Assembly (NCBI GenBank): GCA_014621425.1
Contig: JAANBB010000144.1
Location: 21,190 to 85,189 of the forward strand
DNA length: 64,000 nt
Direction: 5' to 3'
Origin: Cylindrodendrum hubeiense
Taxonomy: Eukaryota > Ascomycota > Sordariomycetes > Hypocreales > Nectriaceae
The notes under the pieces were generated by a model. That model did not search any database, was not told the origin of the DNA, and saw only the letters and a list, made by a program, of their open reading frames with translations. The position numbers were made by a program, and so were the translations under genes. Every line of letters starts with the position of its first letter. The first letter of the stretch is position 1. Of the stretch, positions 32,352 to 44,509 are shown one piece after another.

Positions 32352-35300
32352 ATGTCGACCATCGTGGACGATTACCTGGACAGTCCTATGGACACCACCG
32401 AGACTGACGATGTCTTCCCTTGCAAGGGCTGTGGAGAGGTGCGTTGACTCCATCCCCAGTCGGCTTATACATGACCTGCTAACACGATTGAAACGTCACA
32501 GATCCTCGAGGAAGGAAAAGCATTCGAACTTGGTATGTCTCCCTAGTTAACTGCATCTCCATTGTGCAGTTGCCTCCCATGTTTGACTGCATTGCGAGAC
32601 GGCCCGTCTCAAGAAGCTGCCAACATGCACTACAGTGACACCCCAGACCAGTGAGCTGACCTCGTCTATAGCTGGCAACCGATGGCATCTCGATTGCTTC
32701 CGATGCAACACTTGCAGCACCCTCCTGGACTCCGATGCGAACCTACTCCTCCTCGGCGATGGATCTCTCATCTGCAACAACTGCACATATAGCTGTAGCG
32801 CCTGCGGCAACAAGATCGAAGACCTGGCCATCCTTACGGGGGAACAGGCCTTCTGCGCCACCTGCTTCCGTTGTCGAAACTGCAAACGCAAGATTGACAA
32901 CCTCCGATACGCCAGGACCTCTCAGGGCATCTTCTGCATGGGTTGCCATGAGACTCTGATGGCAAGACGCAGGAAGAAGTCAAAAGCTGCCGCGGCAGCC
33001 AAGGCGAGAGAAAAAGAACACTCGCCCATGGTCACGGAGAAGTCCCTCCCCGCTCTCCCCCCGAACGCTATCCCCCCGAACGCCTTCTCCAATGACCGTG
33101 TTGATCCCGACTCTGATACCGCCACCGAGCTCTCTCCACGGCCGCGGACGGCTCACGATCGCAATGAATCGTCAACTCGAAGCGATTCAAGGCCTGCTCG
33201 GTCTCCTGAACGAAAACCCGAGGGGTTGGGATTACCTGCGTCTACCTATCGAAGCAATCGCAACTCGACCATAGTCTCGCGGGCCGAGAACGGTTCCGGC
33301 GATGGCGCCGACAGTTTCTTCATCTCGGTGGCGCTCGATCCCAGCCCAGGACCGACTCCTCGGTCTACGACTGACAGCGTGTCAGAGTCTGGTAACAAAC
33401 CAAAAGACAAGGACTATTTCAACGCCAAATCCACTTCCTCCGAAAAGCAAAGCGACTCCCACAACACCACTCCCCACATTGCTTTCCAAAAGAAGGACCG
33501 CCAACCTTCGTCAGCATCAGACTATGAAACTCCCCCAAAGCTACCATCCCGAAAGCTTTCCAAATCTTCAAGAACGGATTCAAACCGTCGCTCTCCTGCC
33601 GTTGAAGAACGGCCTCAAAAGTCTAGCGCTCGTCGCCCCGCCCCCCAGGAAGATTTCAAACTGCAGGATGCCCCCAAGAGCAAGAAGCTGGTTTCGAGAA
33701 GCAGCTCTCAGTCCTCAGGCATCCCAGAAAACACCTCTTCCAAGTCTAACAACGGAACCGCGCGAAAGGACGGCCACAACAGCCTGGCGCATTCTGATTC
33801 AAGCGCCACAACTCCCCCGGAGCGAACGTCTCAAGAGTCTCGGCGACTGGATGATGATGAGGTGCGGGCCTCAATGGATTCCATGTCCCGAACATCATCC
33901 CGACCAGAGAATGCGAAGCCCATTGCCCGGAAAGAGCTGCCCGTTAGTGTAGCGAGGACCAACCGTATGCCTCTCCGACCACGTAGCCCACAAACGGAGA
34001 AATTGCTAACAACGTGGACAGTCAATGGCAAGCAGAGGCAGCCTGGCAGACAGGAGACGACTGAGGATGGATCTGTGCGAGGAATCTCTTCTCGCCCGAA
34101 CGTCGCAGAGCAAAAGACGAAAAGCGAAAACTACACACAACCACGAACCGCACCGGCGCCCCCAGGCAGTCAAGCCCACCCTGGTGCGAAAGAGGCGGCG
34201 GGCGCGAAGGATGGCACAGGTTCTCCTAAAGTCTCGCCGAAACTGCCTAGGTGGAGCAGCGGCGGTGACTTGAACATGGATGAGGATATGGCGAGGATCT
34301 TAGGCACCGATGAAGGATCCTCCTCGATCTTGCGTCGTGTTTCTAACGCTGTCAGACATGGACGCACCAACAGTGTTGATGGACCCAGTCATAGCTCGTC
34401 AAGGGCTGGCCATACCCGAAGCATCAGCGAGACAACTCGTGCGACTGGATCACCAAGGTGGCCTAGGACGCCAATTGCTGAGGACTACGGTCAAGCACAC
34501 GAGATCAGTAGCCCCGTATCTCTTACATCGGGCGATGATCCTGCATTCCTCAAGCGACAGTTGCGCAACTCTGAGCAACGTGTCGCGGAGCTGGAGAGGC
34601 AGTTTACGACAGAGAAGGATCTGAAGAACCTTAACAAGAAACTGCTTGAGAAGCGGAAGACGGTGTCTGTTTTGGATACTCAGACTGAGATTATGATTCG
34701 ACAGCTTGAGGTCCTGGCTGGATATGTTGAACGAGCCAAGGAAACCAAGACTCCCGTTGACCCTCGGGATCTCGAGGATTCTGCGCTCAAGGAGTTTGTC
34801 CAGAAGCTTGAGAAGCTGAGGATTGCTATGTCTGCGGCGGTCGAGCAGCTTCACGAAGAACGCGATCACTTAATCGAGGAGAAGAACCAAGCCGCCGCCG
34901 ACCGAGACCGTGCTCTGCTCGAATTTGAACAGCTCTCGTCAAAGAACGCTCAGCTTGCGGATATGAATAACGATCTAACACATCAAATCCAGGAGCGGTT
35001 CAAGTCGCATATCGGCTCAGACGGCAAGCCTCCCAGTGGTCTGGGTATCTATGGCCAAAACAGGGGTATGAACAACTCGTTGCTCAATCTCGATGCCGCC
35101 AGCATGACAACTGGTGCCACACTGGTGCCCAACGACGAGGAGCCCATTGTGGAAACAGGACCAACTGTGGTCCAAGTCCGTAAGGGCCAAGCCAAGAAGT
35201 TCAACTGGAAGAAGGGATCAAAGGGTCTGGCCCAAGTTGCCAAGGGTGTCAACAGGGCTGTCGTTGCCTTCCAGAACGACCGCGAGCGGATGCAGCACCA

Positions 35301-36264
35301 AGGAGGTGGTGGCGGAGGCCTGACTGGTGAGAACATTGGCATGCCATATAACATGACTGTGGCTCAAGAGCCCATGCCTGGGCCTGTGCTCAACGGACCG
35401 AACGGGTACAATACTCAGAACCGACAGCAACAACAGCAACATCTGCCACAACAACAGGGTGATCCAGGACGACAGGGCTTCGGCTTCTTTGGCAAGAAGA
35501 ACACCATGCCCAAGTCGGGGTCGATGAGCAACGTAAATGCAGTGACCCCCGTTGAGCCTCCGACAGTACTATTCGGGTCTGATTTGGCAGAACGATCCGA
35601 GCACGAGCGTCGCCAAATCCCGAGCGTTGTCACCCGCTGCATCGAGGAAGTTGAGCTCCGAGGCATGGACCAGGAGGGAATCTACCGAAAGACAGGCGGT
35701 AACTCTCAGGTGAACATGATCAAGGACGGTTTCAGCAAGGACGAAAACTTTGACATCTCCGACCCAGACTTGGATATTACTGCCGTCACCAGTGTCTTGA
35801 AGCAATACTTCCGAAAGCTTCCCATGCCTCTTCTTACGTTTGATGTCTATGAGCGCGTTTTGGAGTCGACTTGTAAGCAGAACTTAGCTTTTACTGCTTT
35901 GATGAATCACATTGGCTAATACATTTCAGCGGTTGTTGATGAGACGGAACGATGCAATCACTTGCACAAGACGTTTGCTTCCATGCCACAGCATCATCGC
36001 GACTGCCTTGAGTTCCTCATGTTCCATCTCGCTCGCGTCGCCAAGCGCGAGCCTGAGAACCTGGTAAGTGATGAGCTCTATCCTCGTAAAAGATCGTTAT
36101 CCTAACCACTGTCGCAGATGTCTCCCAAGAACTTGGCTGTCGTGTTTGCACCCACCATCATGCGAGACACGAGTATAGAACGCGAGATGACGGACATGCA
36201 CGCCAAGAACACTGCAATCCAGTTTGTCATCGAGAATAGTCACACCATTTTTGAAGACGCTTAA
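32352..36264 (+). CDS. LIM-domain Rho GTPase-activating protein (Rga1/RgaA-like)
   Basis: Five exons: 32352-32438, 32502-32532, 32672-35872, 35930-36063, 36118-36264; 1199 aa. Two LIM zinc-binding domains lie at the N terminus: the first starts with CKGC at residues 24-27 and continues HLDCFRCNTC (45-54), the second includes CSACGNKIEDLAILTGEQAF, CFRCRNCKRK and CMGC. A long Ser/Pro-rich linker follows, then a coiled coil (about 665-810), a Gln-rich patch (about 950), and a C-terminal RhoGAP domain (about 1000-1197). The likely arginine finger is in EGIYRKTGG near residue 1045. This layout is that of fungal Rga1/RgaA proteins, which inactivate Rho/Cdc42-type GTPases at sites of polar growth and septation. 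The first two exons are short and easily missed. It converges with the STU1 gene. Confidence 0.93.
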
Positions 36265-37438
36265 GTCTGCACCAACAGGGCGTTGACGGGCTTGGAAACT
36301 GCTCCTTGACCAGGAGCTCACGATCGTCTCCCTCCCCGCGACATCCATGGGTCATTTCTCTGATTTAGCACCTTGGATTTGAAAATCCTTTCAATTCGAA
36401 GTGTGCCCTCTGACACACGGGGCGTTTGTGCTAGGACATTTAATGATATCCACTTCGTTTTTTGATGCCTTTTTTTTTCTTCTTCTGCGAACAGGCGGCA
36501 GACTGGGTGGCCAGGTGATGGGGAAGGGGGAGTATTGGTTATGTACGTCGTCGCTGCTTTGCGCTGCTAGGATCTTTTGCTCATGGAACGGTGCATCATT
36601 GTCTGCTGCACAGCTCAATCTGGAGGTTGTCTCGTCTTTCCCCCCCGTCTTTCCCCTTTTCTACGAATTATATGGAAGGAAGGTACTCCTTCCATGCTTG
36701 AACGACAAGAAAAACAGAAAACTGCTTCTATTCATTGCTGTGGAGTTTTCCCGGAACGGCACTCTCTTCGACCCTTTTTTGGTTCTTCCCCCCGATATGA
36801 TTTCTTTGGTTCCCATCTGCCGTTTGTCAAATGGCTTGTCTGTCTCCGGATGGGTTTGTTGGTGTGCGAGAGGCAATGTACTACCAGTATACGTTGAGAA
36901 TGGGGAGCTGGTTACGTTTCCTCGGGTTTTCTGGAAAGATTATTAAATCCGTCAGCTAGCTTAGGATGCAGATTGGGATTTGGAAAATGAAAAGTGAAAT
37001 GGATTATGTTTCTCCTACAGATTCTCTCCCTCATATGCCTTACGTGAAAGATGTGAATATGCGTGGGCTGAATACGCCGTGCATCCAGGTTGGCCGAGGC
37101 ATATAGTATTCGCAACTCGCAATATCACTGCATTCAACGCCCATGCATGTTCATATGACCGTAATTGACGGGGCGGTCCACAATGCCGTTGAACTAAGGT
37201 GTCTAGATGTGATTACAATGCTAAGGCTACAAGTACAGGTACATGGGGTTGCTTGGTAAAGAGAAATATTTCGCAACAACTATACGGGATGAAAGACAAG
37301 AACAGAAAGACAATCCAGAGCCCCAAGTATCCGCCTTCTCTCCCAAACTCCGACATACAACGCCCCGGCACCTGGCCCCCCCTGAATTTTGCTCTCCCGT
37401 GTCGCCGTCTGATTATACACACTCGCTCCAGCTCATCA
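36265..37438. other. Convergent 3' region
   Basis: Lies between the stops of the LIM-RhoGAP gene and STU1. T-rich runs after 36450 fit 3' untranslated sequence. No gene seen. Confidence 0.5.
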
Positions 37439-40400
37439 TCAGGCGGGAACTGCGGAGCCCTGCTCGCGCTGTCGCTTGACGATGTAATAAGTGATGAGGC
37501 TCTTGGGGTCGTCCTTGACGTCCTTGAGAGCGTCCCAGAAAATGGTCTCGCCAACGCGGGCGTGGAGGGCAACGCAGAGCTGGACAGCATCCATACGGAC
37601 GCCGGAGTCGGCCGAGTTGAGGCAACGACTTGCGAGGGAGGCAAGTCGGCCGAGTTCTGACTCGGTAGGCATGAAGTTCGGTCGCTTGTCGAGCATGGCT
37701 CGCAGGACGTGCAAGCCTGTGCTAAGGATGCGACTGTCCTCGGCGGCGGCATCATCACAACTTTCAAGACGCTTGGTCAGGACAACAACGATCTCGGACC
37801 CGTCACCAATGGTAACAAGTTCATCAGCCAGGACCTCGAGGCCACTGACGATGTGTGCCCGAGTATCATAGGCAGCCCGCGTCTCGAGAAGGGACTCGAG
37901 ACCCTTGGACACATGGGGTTGGAAGTTGTCCCGCTCCTTGCGGAGGAGGAGCTTGATAGTGGCTAGGATCTGAGCTTTGACATCTTGGGCTTTCTCAGGT
38001 GCAACCGTGGGCAGGGGGTCTTCTAGATACTGGAACAGGCCAATCAGGAGGGCCTCGAACTTCTCATCCGTGAAGACACCCTTACTTTCGCGCAACAAAG
38101 ACTGCAGTTTCCTGAAGCCGTGGACATCGAGAGTTCGGGACTTGATTCTCGCGATGCCGCTGTCTAACAGTCGTGAGCTTTGACGAGCCTTCTCGGGCGA
38201 GTCTAGCACAGCTTCGGTCATGGGAGCCAGGCCATTGGCGTTGAGCAGGGTGGCCGCATCAGCGTTAACTGGCCTATCCTCCAGCACGGGAATGTTGAAG
38301 GTCGGCTTGGGAGTCGCCTGGTCATCGGTGAAAGGATCTTCGTACACTTTCAAGCTCGAGGCGGGAGTTCCGGGTGTTGGTATAGACTCAGGGGCAATCT
38401 CGGTGGGTGTCTCGGGGACAATCTCAGGGGCAGTCTCAACAGCAGTGTCAACGGCAGTCTCGGGGACAATCTCGGCGGCAGTCTCAAGCACGGGCTCACT
38501 CGCAGGCGGCTGATCTTCTGGGGGTGGCGAAATCTTCAAGCTGGCCACATTTGGGACTACAAGTGTGAAATCCTCGTTGGCCTTTGAGGGGCTGCTCGAG
38601 GGGAGCATGGCAGATCGCGATTGTTTCAACTTGGCAGGGCTCACACGGGGCGATGCGGCAGGCTTAGTGCCCGATCGAGTAGTAGTGGGCGAAGGCAAGC
38701 TAGACTCGCTGGCATGAGACGCATGACCGGGCCGCGTTCGGGGTCCCGTCCTTCTGGGTGTCGTGTCTTTGGGCTTTGGCGTCACAGTCTTGGATTTGAT
38801 GCTCTCCGGGCTGCCAGTTTCAGTCGACGAGTGACCGCCTCGCACAGAGTAGGGGCCTGCTGTCGCTGGGCGGGCTGGAATATCTGGTCGCTTCCTTGTC
38901 GGCCGCATCGGGGCCCCCGACATACCCGCAGCGTTCGCAGAGACTGTCGACTCCGGGCGGGTACGGGTTCCGGAGGGTTTGCTTGACGAGGTAGTGGCGT
39001 TGGACGTCGTTTTCACAGGAGAGAAGTGGGACATGGCAGATCCGGGTCGAGCGGGCATGTTCTTCGCCGCGAGGTTGGCCTTCCTTTGCGCCAGCATCGC
39101 CTCCCTCAGGCTGGGTTTGCTCGTGCCCATTGTGCTCTTTGAGAGTCCAAGACCTGGGCGAGCGGTAGCAACAGCAGCAGCAGCAGCAGGTTCTACCTTG
39201 TTGGCGGAGTTTGGATTGTGGGGGTCCTTTTTGAGCAGCTTTTGCGCTGTGCCTTCCAGATCCTCCATGATACTGTTTCTCGTTAGCTGATTACAACATC
39301 ACTGAGCGAAAAGGATGACTTACGCATCTGCCCGCGCGGGCCAAACTCCCCAAAATGCCCAGTAGGCCGATCGCATCTTTTCTCGAACGGCCGGGTTGGG
39401 ATCACCTAGGCCCTTCTTGATACACTTCTCCATCAAATCGACACCGCCCGTGTGCTCAACGTGATTCTTGTGCGGTGCCTCCTTTTTAAGAATGGTCTTC
39501 AACCAGTCAGTAGAGTATGTCCTGGGCGCGACGTTCTTGTCCTGGCAGGCGATCCAAATGTGTTGCATCAACCGAGGGGTGTATGATACCCTGCTCAGAA
39601 TGATGTCAACGGTGACGTTGGCAAGCTGTGAGCTGATCTTCTTCGTGCCGGCAGACAGTTTGATGAAAGTCTGCATCAAAAGTTCAACCATGGGGTCAAG
39701 TGCAGGGCCAAAAGTGGCTGCGATATCCTGGACAAGGCAGCAACCCTCCTTTGACAAACTTGTTCGTAGTGAGGTGACAGACTTGATGATACCATCCAGC
39801 ATACCTCGGAGTCCAGCGAGGAAAGTGTCGGCAAAGTCGGTTGGGGCGTTACCAACATTGAGTCGTCGCAGTTTGCCCATGTACTCCTCTCGCTTAAGCC
39901 AATTCTGCTCCGACTCTCTGCCCTCGAAAAACCACGCCATTTCCTTAAAAATATCGTCGAGTTCACGGTTCGTGTTCACAAAGAGAGGCTCGAGGTTCTC
40001 GGGTTTGGTGTCGATGCCAGGGGTTACGGGGCGCTCATGGGACACGGAAGATACGCTCGCGGAAAGCGCCGGACGGGGTGGTGGCAGCGCTGGACGGGGT
40101 GGCGGCGGTGCTGCGGCTTCGGCTGGCGTCTCGGGGCGGCCAGATGTGGGAGCGAGCTCCTTGACAATTGCCTGCTCAATGGCGGGGCGAACCTTGAAGT
40201 TCTTGAGCTGTCTCTTGAGGTCGGACTTGGCTGTATTGGGTGCGTTCCTGGGGGAGTCAGACTTATTGACATTGAGGTTCATGATTGGGCAGTCAGCTTA
40301 CCTGAAGAGCTCGATAACGGTGCCCTTAGCAGCATCGCGCACCATACCGTCCGCATCCTCGAGGAGCTCCATGAGAGTAGGAACATAAGCACGGAACGGC

Positions 40401-40952
40401 AGTCCCTGCTCCTGGTGCATCTAAGAGCGTTCAGCATATATCCATGGATAGGGGGAGGGGCTTCGTCTGCATGTGCCTGCGTACCTGCAAGAGCCAAGCC
40501 ATTGCGGACTCTTTGGCCCTGGGGTTCTTTCCTCCCATGGCCGAATTCCGAATGAACCGCTCGACATCGGCGGGCGCAACGGCGAAGAGGGTAACGAGGG
40601 AGTGCGAGGCAAGCGAGCGGAACTTGTCCTTGTGGTCGCCCAGCTTGTCGACGACGACGGGCAGCGTGCGGGCCGCCTCCTTGCCCAGCATCTTGGGGTC
40701 CTGTCGCGACAGGCGGGTCAGGAGGTGGTTAAGGGCTGTGAAGCCGGCGTTGACGAGGGCGGCATGTTGCGACGTGGCGGCGGTGCGCAGGGCATCGAAG
40801 AGCTGAGCCACCGACGTCTCGGGGACATTGTGTTGCTTGATGCCGGATTTGATGGTGGTGACAAACTGGACCTTGCTGTCGAGGCTGCCGTCACCGCGCA
40901 GGATGGTCGCCAGGTCTGCGACCTGCTGGTCGGTAACCTTGATGTCGGCCAT
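37439..40952 (-). CDS. STU1: CLASP-family microtubule protein Stu1
   Basis: Four exons: 40952-40485, 40420-40302, 40247-39324, 39272-37439; introns of 64, 54 and 51 bp; 1114 aa. The N terminus (MADIKVTDQQVADLATILRG) and the HEAT-like TOG segment (ALVNAGFTALNHLLTRLSRQ, DKFRSLASHSLVTLFAVAPA) are typical. A central CLASP_N/TOG domain (about 270-500) has LEPLFVNTNRELDDIFKEMA, SEQNWLKREEYMGKLRRLN, VREKMRSAYWAFWGVWP. A long basic Ser/Pro-rich region follows, with an acidic TAVETAPEIVPETPTEIAPE repeat near 770-810. The C terminus is again helical and ends KRQREQGSAVPA. CLASPs bind microtubules and act at kinetochores and spindles. The start is the first Met at 40952. Confidence 0.94.
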
Positions 40953-41420
40953 GAGCTTGTGGAAGCGAATCTGCTTTGTGAGAGGAGTTGTGGTCAGCTT
41001 GTGTGCTGCGGTGGGGAATGATGCGGGTGTGCGAGTGCGCCGCGAAGACGCGATGTGCCATGTGTCCCGTCCTCATCTCGGCACTTGATAGTGGTGGTGT
41101 TGCTGGAGATTAACTCCGGAGATGAGGGGGTTCGGAAATCAAGACATACCTATCGCGGGGGTATTTGGCAGTCGTTCGCAGGGGGGAAATCAGGAGAGGG
41201 GGCGAGGAAGTGGGAGCGCAGCCGTTAACGAGCGCATCGAGAGGGTTCTGCGGTGGTGGACGTTGTTGTTTGTTGTGCTTTCTTTGTTGTGCTAGCAGCT
41301 CTAGTTTATCTCGTGGGGGGGATTTGCTTTGTTGGTGTTGGTGTCTGATGATGTCGGGCGCCGGGAGAAGAAAACAAGGGGCCAGGGTTGCCGTAGTAGC
41401 CCAGGCGGGCGAGGGATAAT

Positions 41421-41510
41421 GCCCACCAATGCCCGCCAGAGCCCGCCAGGGCCCGCCAGGGTCCGTCAGTGCCCATCAATGCCCATCAGTGCCCGCTAAA
41501 TGCCACCTAA
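41421..41510. repeat. 10-bp tandem repeat, nine units
   Basis: Units of the form GCCC(G/A)(C/T)CA(G/A)(G/T) stay in a strict 10-bp register: GCCCACCAAT, GCCCGCCAGA, GCCCGCCAGG (twice), GTCCGTCAGT, GCCCATCAAT, GCCCATCAGT and related. Confidence 0.93.
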
Positions 41511-41640
41511 CAGGTGCCAGTCAGTGCCCCGCTCCAGCTTCCAGGTTCTCTCACGGGCCACCTGAGCTGCCGTTTCATTGCAGCTTGCCCGCAGTGGGTT
41601 GCAGCTGGTCCAGCGCTACCTCCGCTCTCCGCTCTCCGCT

Positions 41641-41675
41641 GCCCGCTGCCCGCTGCCCGCTGCCCGCTGCCCGCT
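41641..41675. repeat. 7-bp tandem repeat, five copies
   Basis: GCCCGCT is repeated five times, preceded by CCGCTCT copies of similar sequence from about 41622. Confidence 0.95.
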
Positions 41676-43439
41676 ACCTACTAAATACCCACTACCCTTT
41701 GGGCGGGGAAGAAGACACCTAGCGGGGCAGTGGTGGAGGGGCCCTTCACAGGCTACTGGTCACTAATACACTTACCGCAGCCCATTCGCGCTTATCACGA
41801 GGCGGCCAGGCGGCATGTGAATGATGCCCATTCAATCGAAGCCAATTAATTCCATACTTGCCAAGTCAAAGTCTAACGTCTCCTGGCCGTGGACATGTAC
41901 CGAGAAGAGGCCGATATCTCTATGCTATCCCAGTTTCGCATTGAATAGGAGAGCCCACCAAGAACCGCTTTTTTATGCCTTTAGTTTCCACAAGCATCTT
42001 TTCCCAACCAGTACCACTAAAGTTAACCCAATCCAACATAGCTCTTTGAATTGAATTCAACATGATGCCCTCGACTTCCTCTCAATTCGTTCAAGGTCCA
42101 TGAGCCCCTTCTTTTCCTCCCTTTTCGGAGACACTTCTATACCGTCTTGCTTTAATGCTTAGAAAACTGACCTCTGATCTATGCTCATACATGGTGTATT
42201 CTTGGCTGTAGTGCGATACTGCAACGTACTGGGAGACAACATTATCCACGCTATGGAACTCGCATGGGGGCGAATTATAATTTCCACAGCATTGAATCAT
42301 GAGTTGGGTTTGGGGGTGCCATGCGACTGGAGCCACACCCTGCCTACCCTCTATTTGAATGATCGAGATTCCGTAGGCCTAATTCAGCTCGATCGATTAT
42401 AAGAGTTTACCCCTTATCGACAACGTGGCTATTGGCCTCAATTTCCCCAGAAACCTTATTGGGCTTTTCTTGGTTGGCGTCTTAGGTCCGCAGATCGAAA
42501 ATGCGAGACTGTTCCACTTTCCAGACATGTCAGGCTGAGTCGATAGTTGGTTCGTTGTTACAGTCGGATTCCCTTGTGCCGAGCAGGTGGGCATGCTAGA
42601 CGTCCTTTGCATGGTATTCGTGGTCTGCGTTCCGAAGTCTCGCTCGACTCGTTAGTGTTTAGCTGGCGCTGTCATATTCTCAAAAGCAAGGGATCGACTG
42701 GTGACAAATTGGGCCTGGAGGAGTTTCATGTACTTTAGAAGGGAGAAGTTAAATTGCTAAAAGTTTACTACAGCAAACGAGACAGAGATGATGCATTTTT
42801 AGTTCTTGTGTTTGCTTCGTTGTTATTAAGAAAAGCTGTACGATTTGTTATTTTTGAAGCTGTAGGGTATAGCATGTGCTACCCTTTTATTTCTAAAAGT
42901 ATCATCGTGTTGTAGTGCAATAAATCAAATGCGGTTACATCCGACACGCAGCTTTGTTTCCTAGTCCTTGAGAGGTTTGGGATACACTGGTTACCCTGAC
43001 TGTAGTGTGAGCTCTGTGTCACCTTACCAGTCGGTATAATTTCTCCGCCAAAGATCTACGGCGAAGACCCTTAGTGTATAAGTCGGCATCTACCATATTG
43101 AACCACAATCTACTGCTTCCTATCGCCTGGTACACATGACGAGGCATGTTATGAATTTATCCAGACCAGCATGGTTGAGTATTGCTTCAGCACCTATTTC
43201 CAACAGGGCTGTTTCACTCAGCCACAACTGGTCATCGTCAACAAGCGCCAGCCTCTGCCCCTCCATTCCACCCCCACGGACCAACTTGCCAAGCCCCTGG
43301 TTCCGAAGCCAAGGTCCACCCAATTGCTGACGACACAGACACCGACCCCGACACCGCCAACATCGTCCCTCAGCCTCGATCCTAGGCCTCCGTCTCGCAA
43401 CCTCGCAATCCGTATCCGTCGCGACATCGCCAGCCTCGC

Positions 43440-44288
43440 ATGTCTCACCCTCCCCCAGTCACCCCCTTGCCCTCTGCCACCGCCCTTTTCAACATGACCA
43501 TGACCCCCGTGGCCGTCGCTCGGCCGGCGCACGTGTCCTCTTCCGGTGGGGACGACACCGCCGACGCCGGGGCCGGGGCCGGGGCCGGACACGGCAAGCA
43601 CCCATCCCCGGACTTCAAGCTACCCAAGCTCCGCGTCGAGATCAGGGACCTCTCGCACCCGGGCGCAAAGCACTTTCTTGACGCTGTCAACGCCGCCGAG
43701 TGCCTCGCCACTGCCGCCCAGAACGTCCTCGCCCTCCTCTACTCGTCTCCCGATTGCCCCACCACCACCCTCCCGCCCACTCGTTCTATCACCCTTATCC
43801 TCCGCGACATGCCTGGTGTCGCCTACACCACGGGTTCCGATCTCGATTCCGACCACAAGGAGGTTCACTTCTCCCTCGGCTACATCGACCGCATCAGCCC
43901 ACCATCCCGCCGCCCCGAGGAGGTCACCGGCGTTATCACCCACGAGTTCGTCCACTGCTTCCAGCGAAACGGCTTCGGAACCTGCCCCGGTGGGCTCATC
44001 GAGGGCATTGCCGACTGGGTCCGGCTCAACTGCCGCCTCAGCCCTCCCCATTGGAAGCGCAGCGCCGACGGCAATTGGGATGGTGGCTACCAGCACACGG
44101 CCTACTTTCTCGAATACCTCGAGCACCGCTTCGGCGAGGGCACCATCCGCCGTATGAATGAGAAGCTTAGGATACAGCGATACGAAGAGAAGCCATTCTG
44201 GACCGAGTTGGTCGGGCGACCCGTCGAACAACTATGGGGCGACTACGCGAAGAAACTTGAAGAGGACAAGAAGAATGGAGACCTGTAG
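43440..44288 (+). CDS. Plant basic secretory protein (BSP)-like zincin
   Basis: Single exon, 282 aa. After a low-complexity N terminus with an AGAGAGAG run (43577-43602), the BSP domain spans about 65-270: LRVEIRDLSHPGAKHFLDAV, VAYTTGS, HKEVHFSLGYI, then HEFVH at 168-172, a zinc-binding motif, followed by GLIEGIADWVRL and WDGGYQHTAYFLEYLEHRFG. This order matches the BSP/peptidase-like family found in plants and fungi; plant members are defence-associated. The fungal protein shows no signal peptide, so it is probably intracellular unless the start lies elsewhere. Mets at 43494 and 43500 are alternative starts. Catalytic activity is not established for the fungal group. Confidence 0.88.
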   Translation: MSHPPPVTPLPSATALFNMTMTPVAVARPAHVSSSGGDDTADAGAGAGAGHGKHPSPDFKLPKLRVEIRDLSHPGAKHFLDAVNAAECLATAAQNVLALLYSSPDCPTTTLPPTRSITLILRDMPGVAYTTGSDLDSDHKEVHFSLGYIDRISPPSRRPEEVTGVITHEFVHCFQRNGFGTCPGGLIEGIADWVRLNCRLSPPHWKRSADGNWDGGYQHTAYFLEYLEHRFGEGTIRRMNEKLRIQRYEEKPFWTELVGRPVEQLWGDYAKKLEEDKKNGDL

Positions 44289-44509
44289 AACAATACTACC
44301 TCGACGTGACTGAAATGTGGATGATAGATGTAGCGGATATATGAACTATTTACTGTGTGCCCAAACTCCATCCTTATACAAACAAACCGCAAAGCAAAAC
44401 GACTAAGCCCTACCCTATGTACTGCTATTCCCAACCCGTATCTGTACTCCTGTGAAAGACCCGAATTTTAGAATTCCCAAACTGGAGAAACCTGCACCAC
44501 TCCACGTCA
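44289..44509. other. Convergent 3' region
   Basis: About 220 bp between two stop codons; too short for another gene and probably shared 3' untranslated sequence. Confidence 0.5.

Larger units (their letters stand above)
40953..43439. other. Divergent promoter spacer with repeats and an AT-rich patch
   Basis: Promoter region for STU1 (minus) and the BSP gene (plus). It holds the minisatellites at 41421 and 41641 and an AT-rich stretch around 42740-42960 unlike its GC-rich flanks. No gene recognised. Confidence 0.5.
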
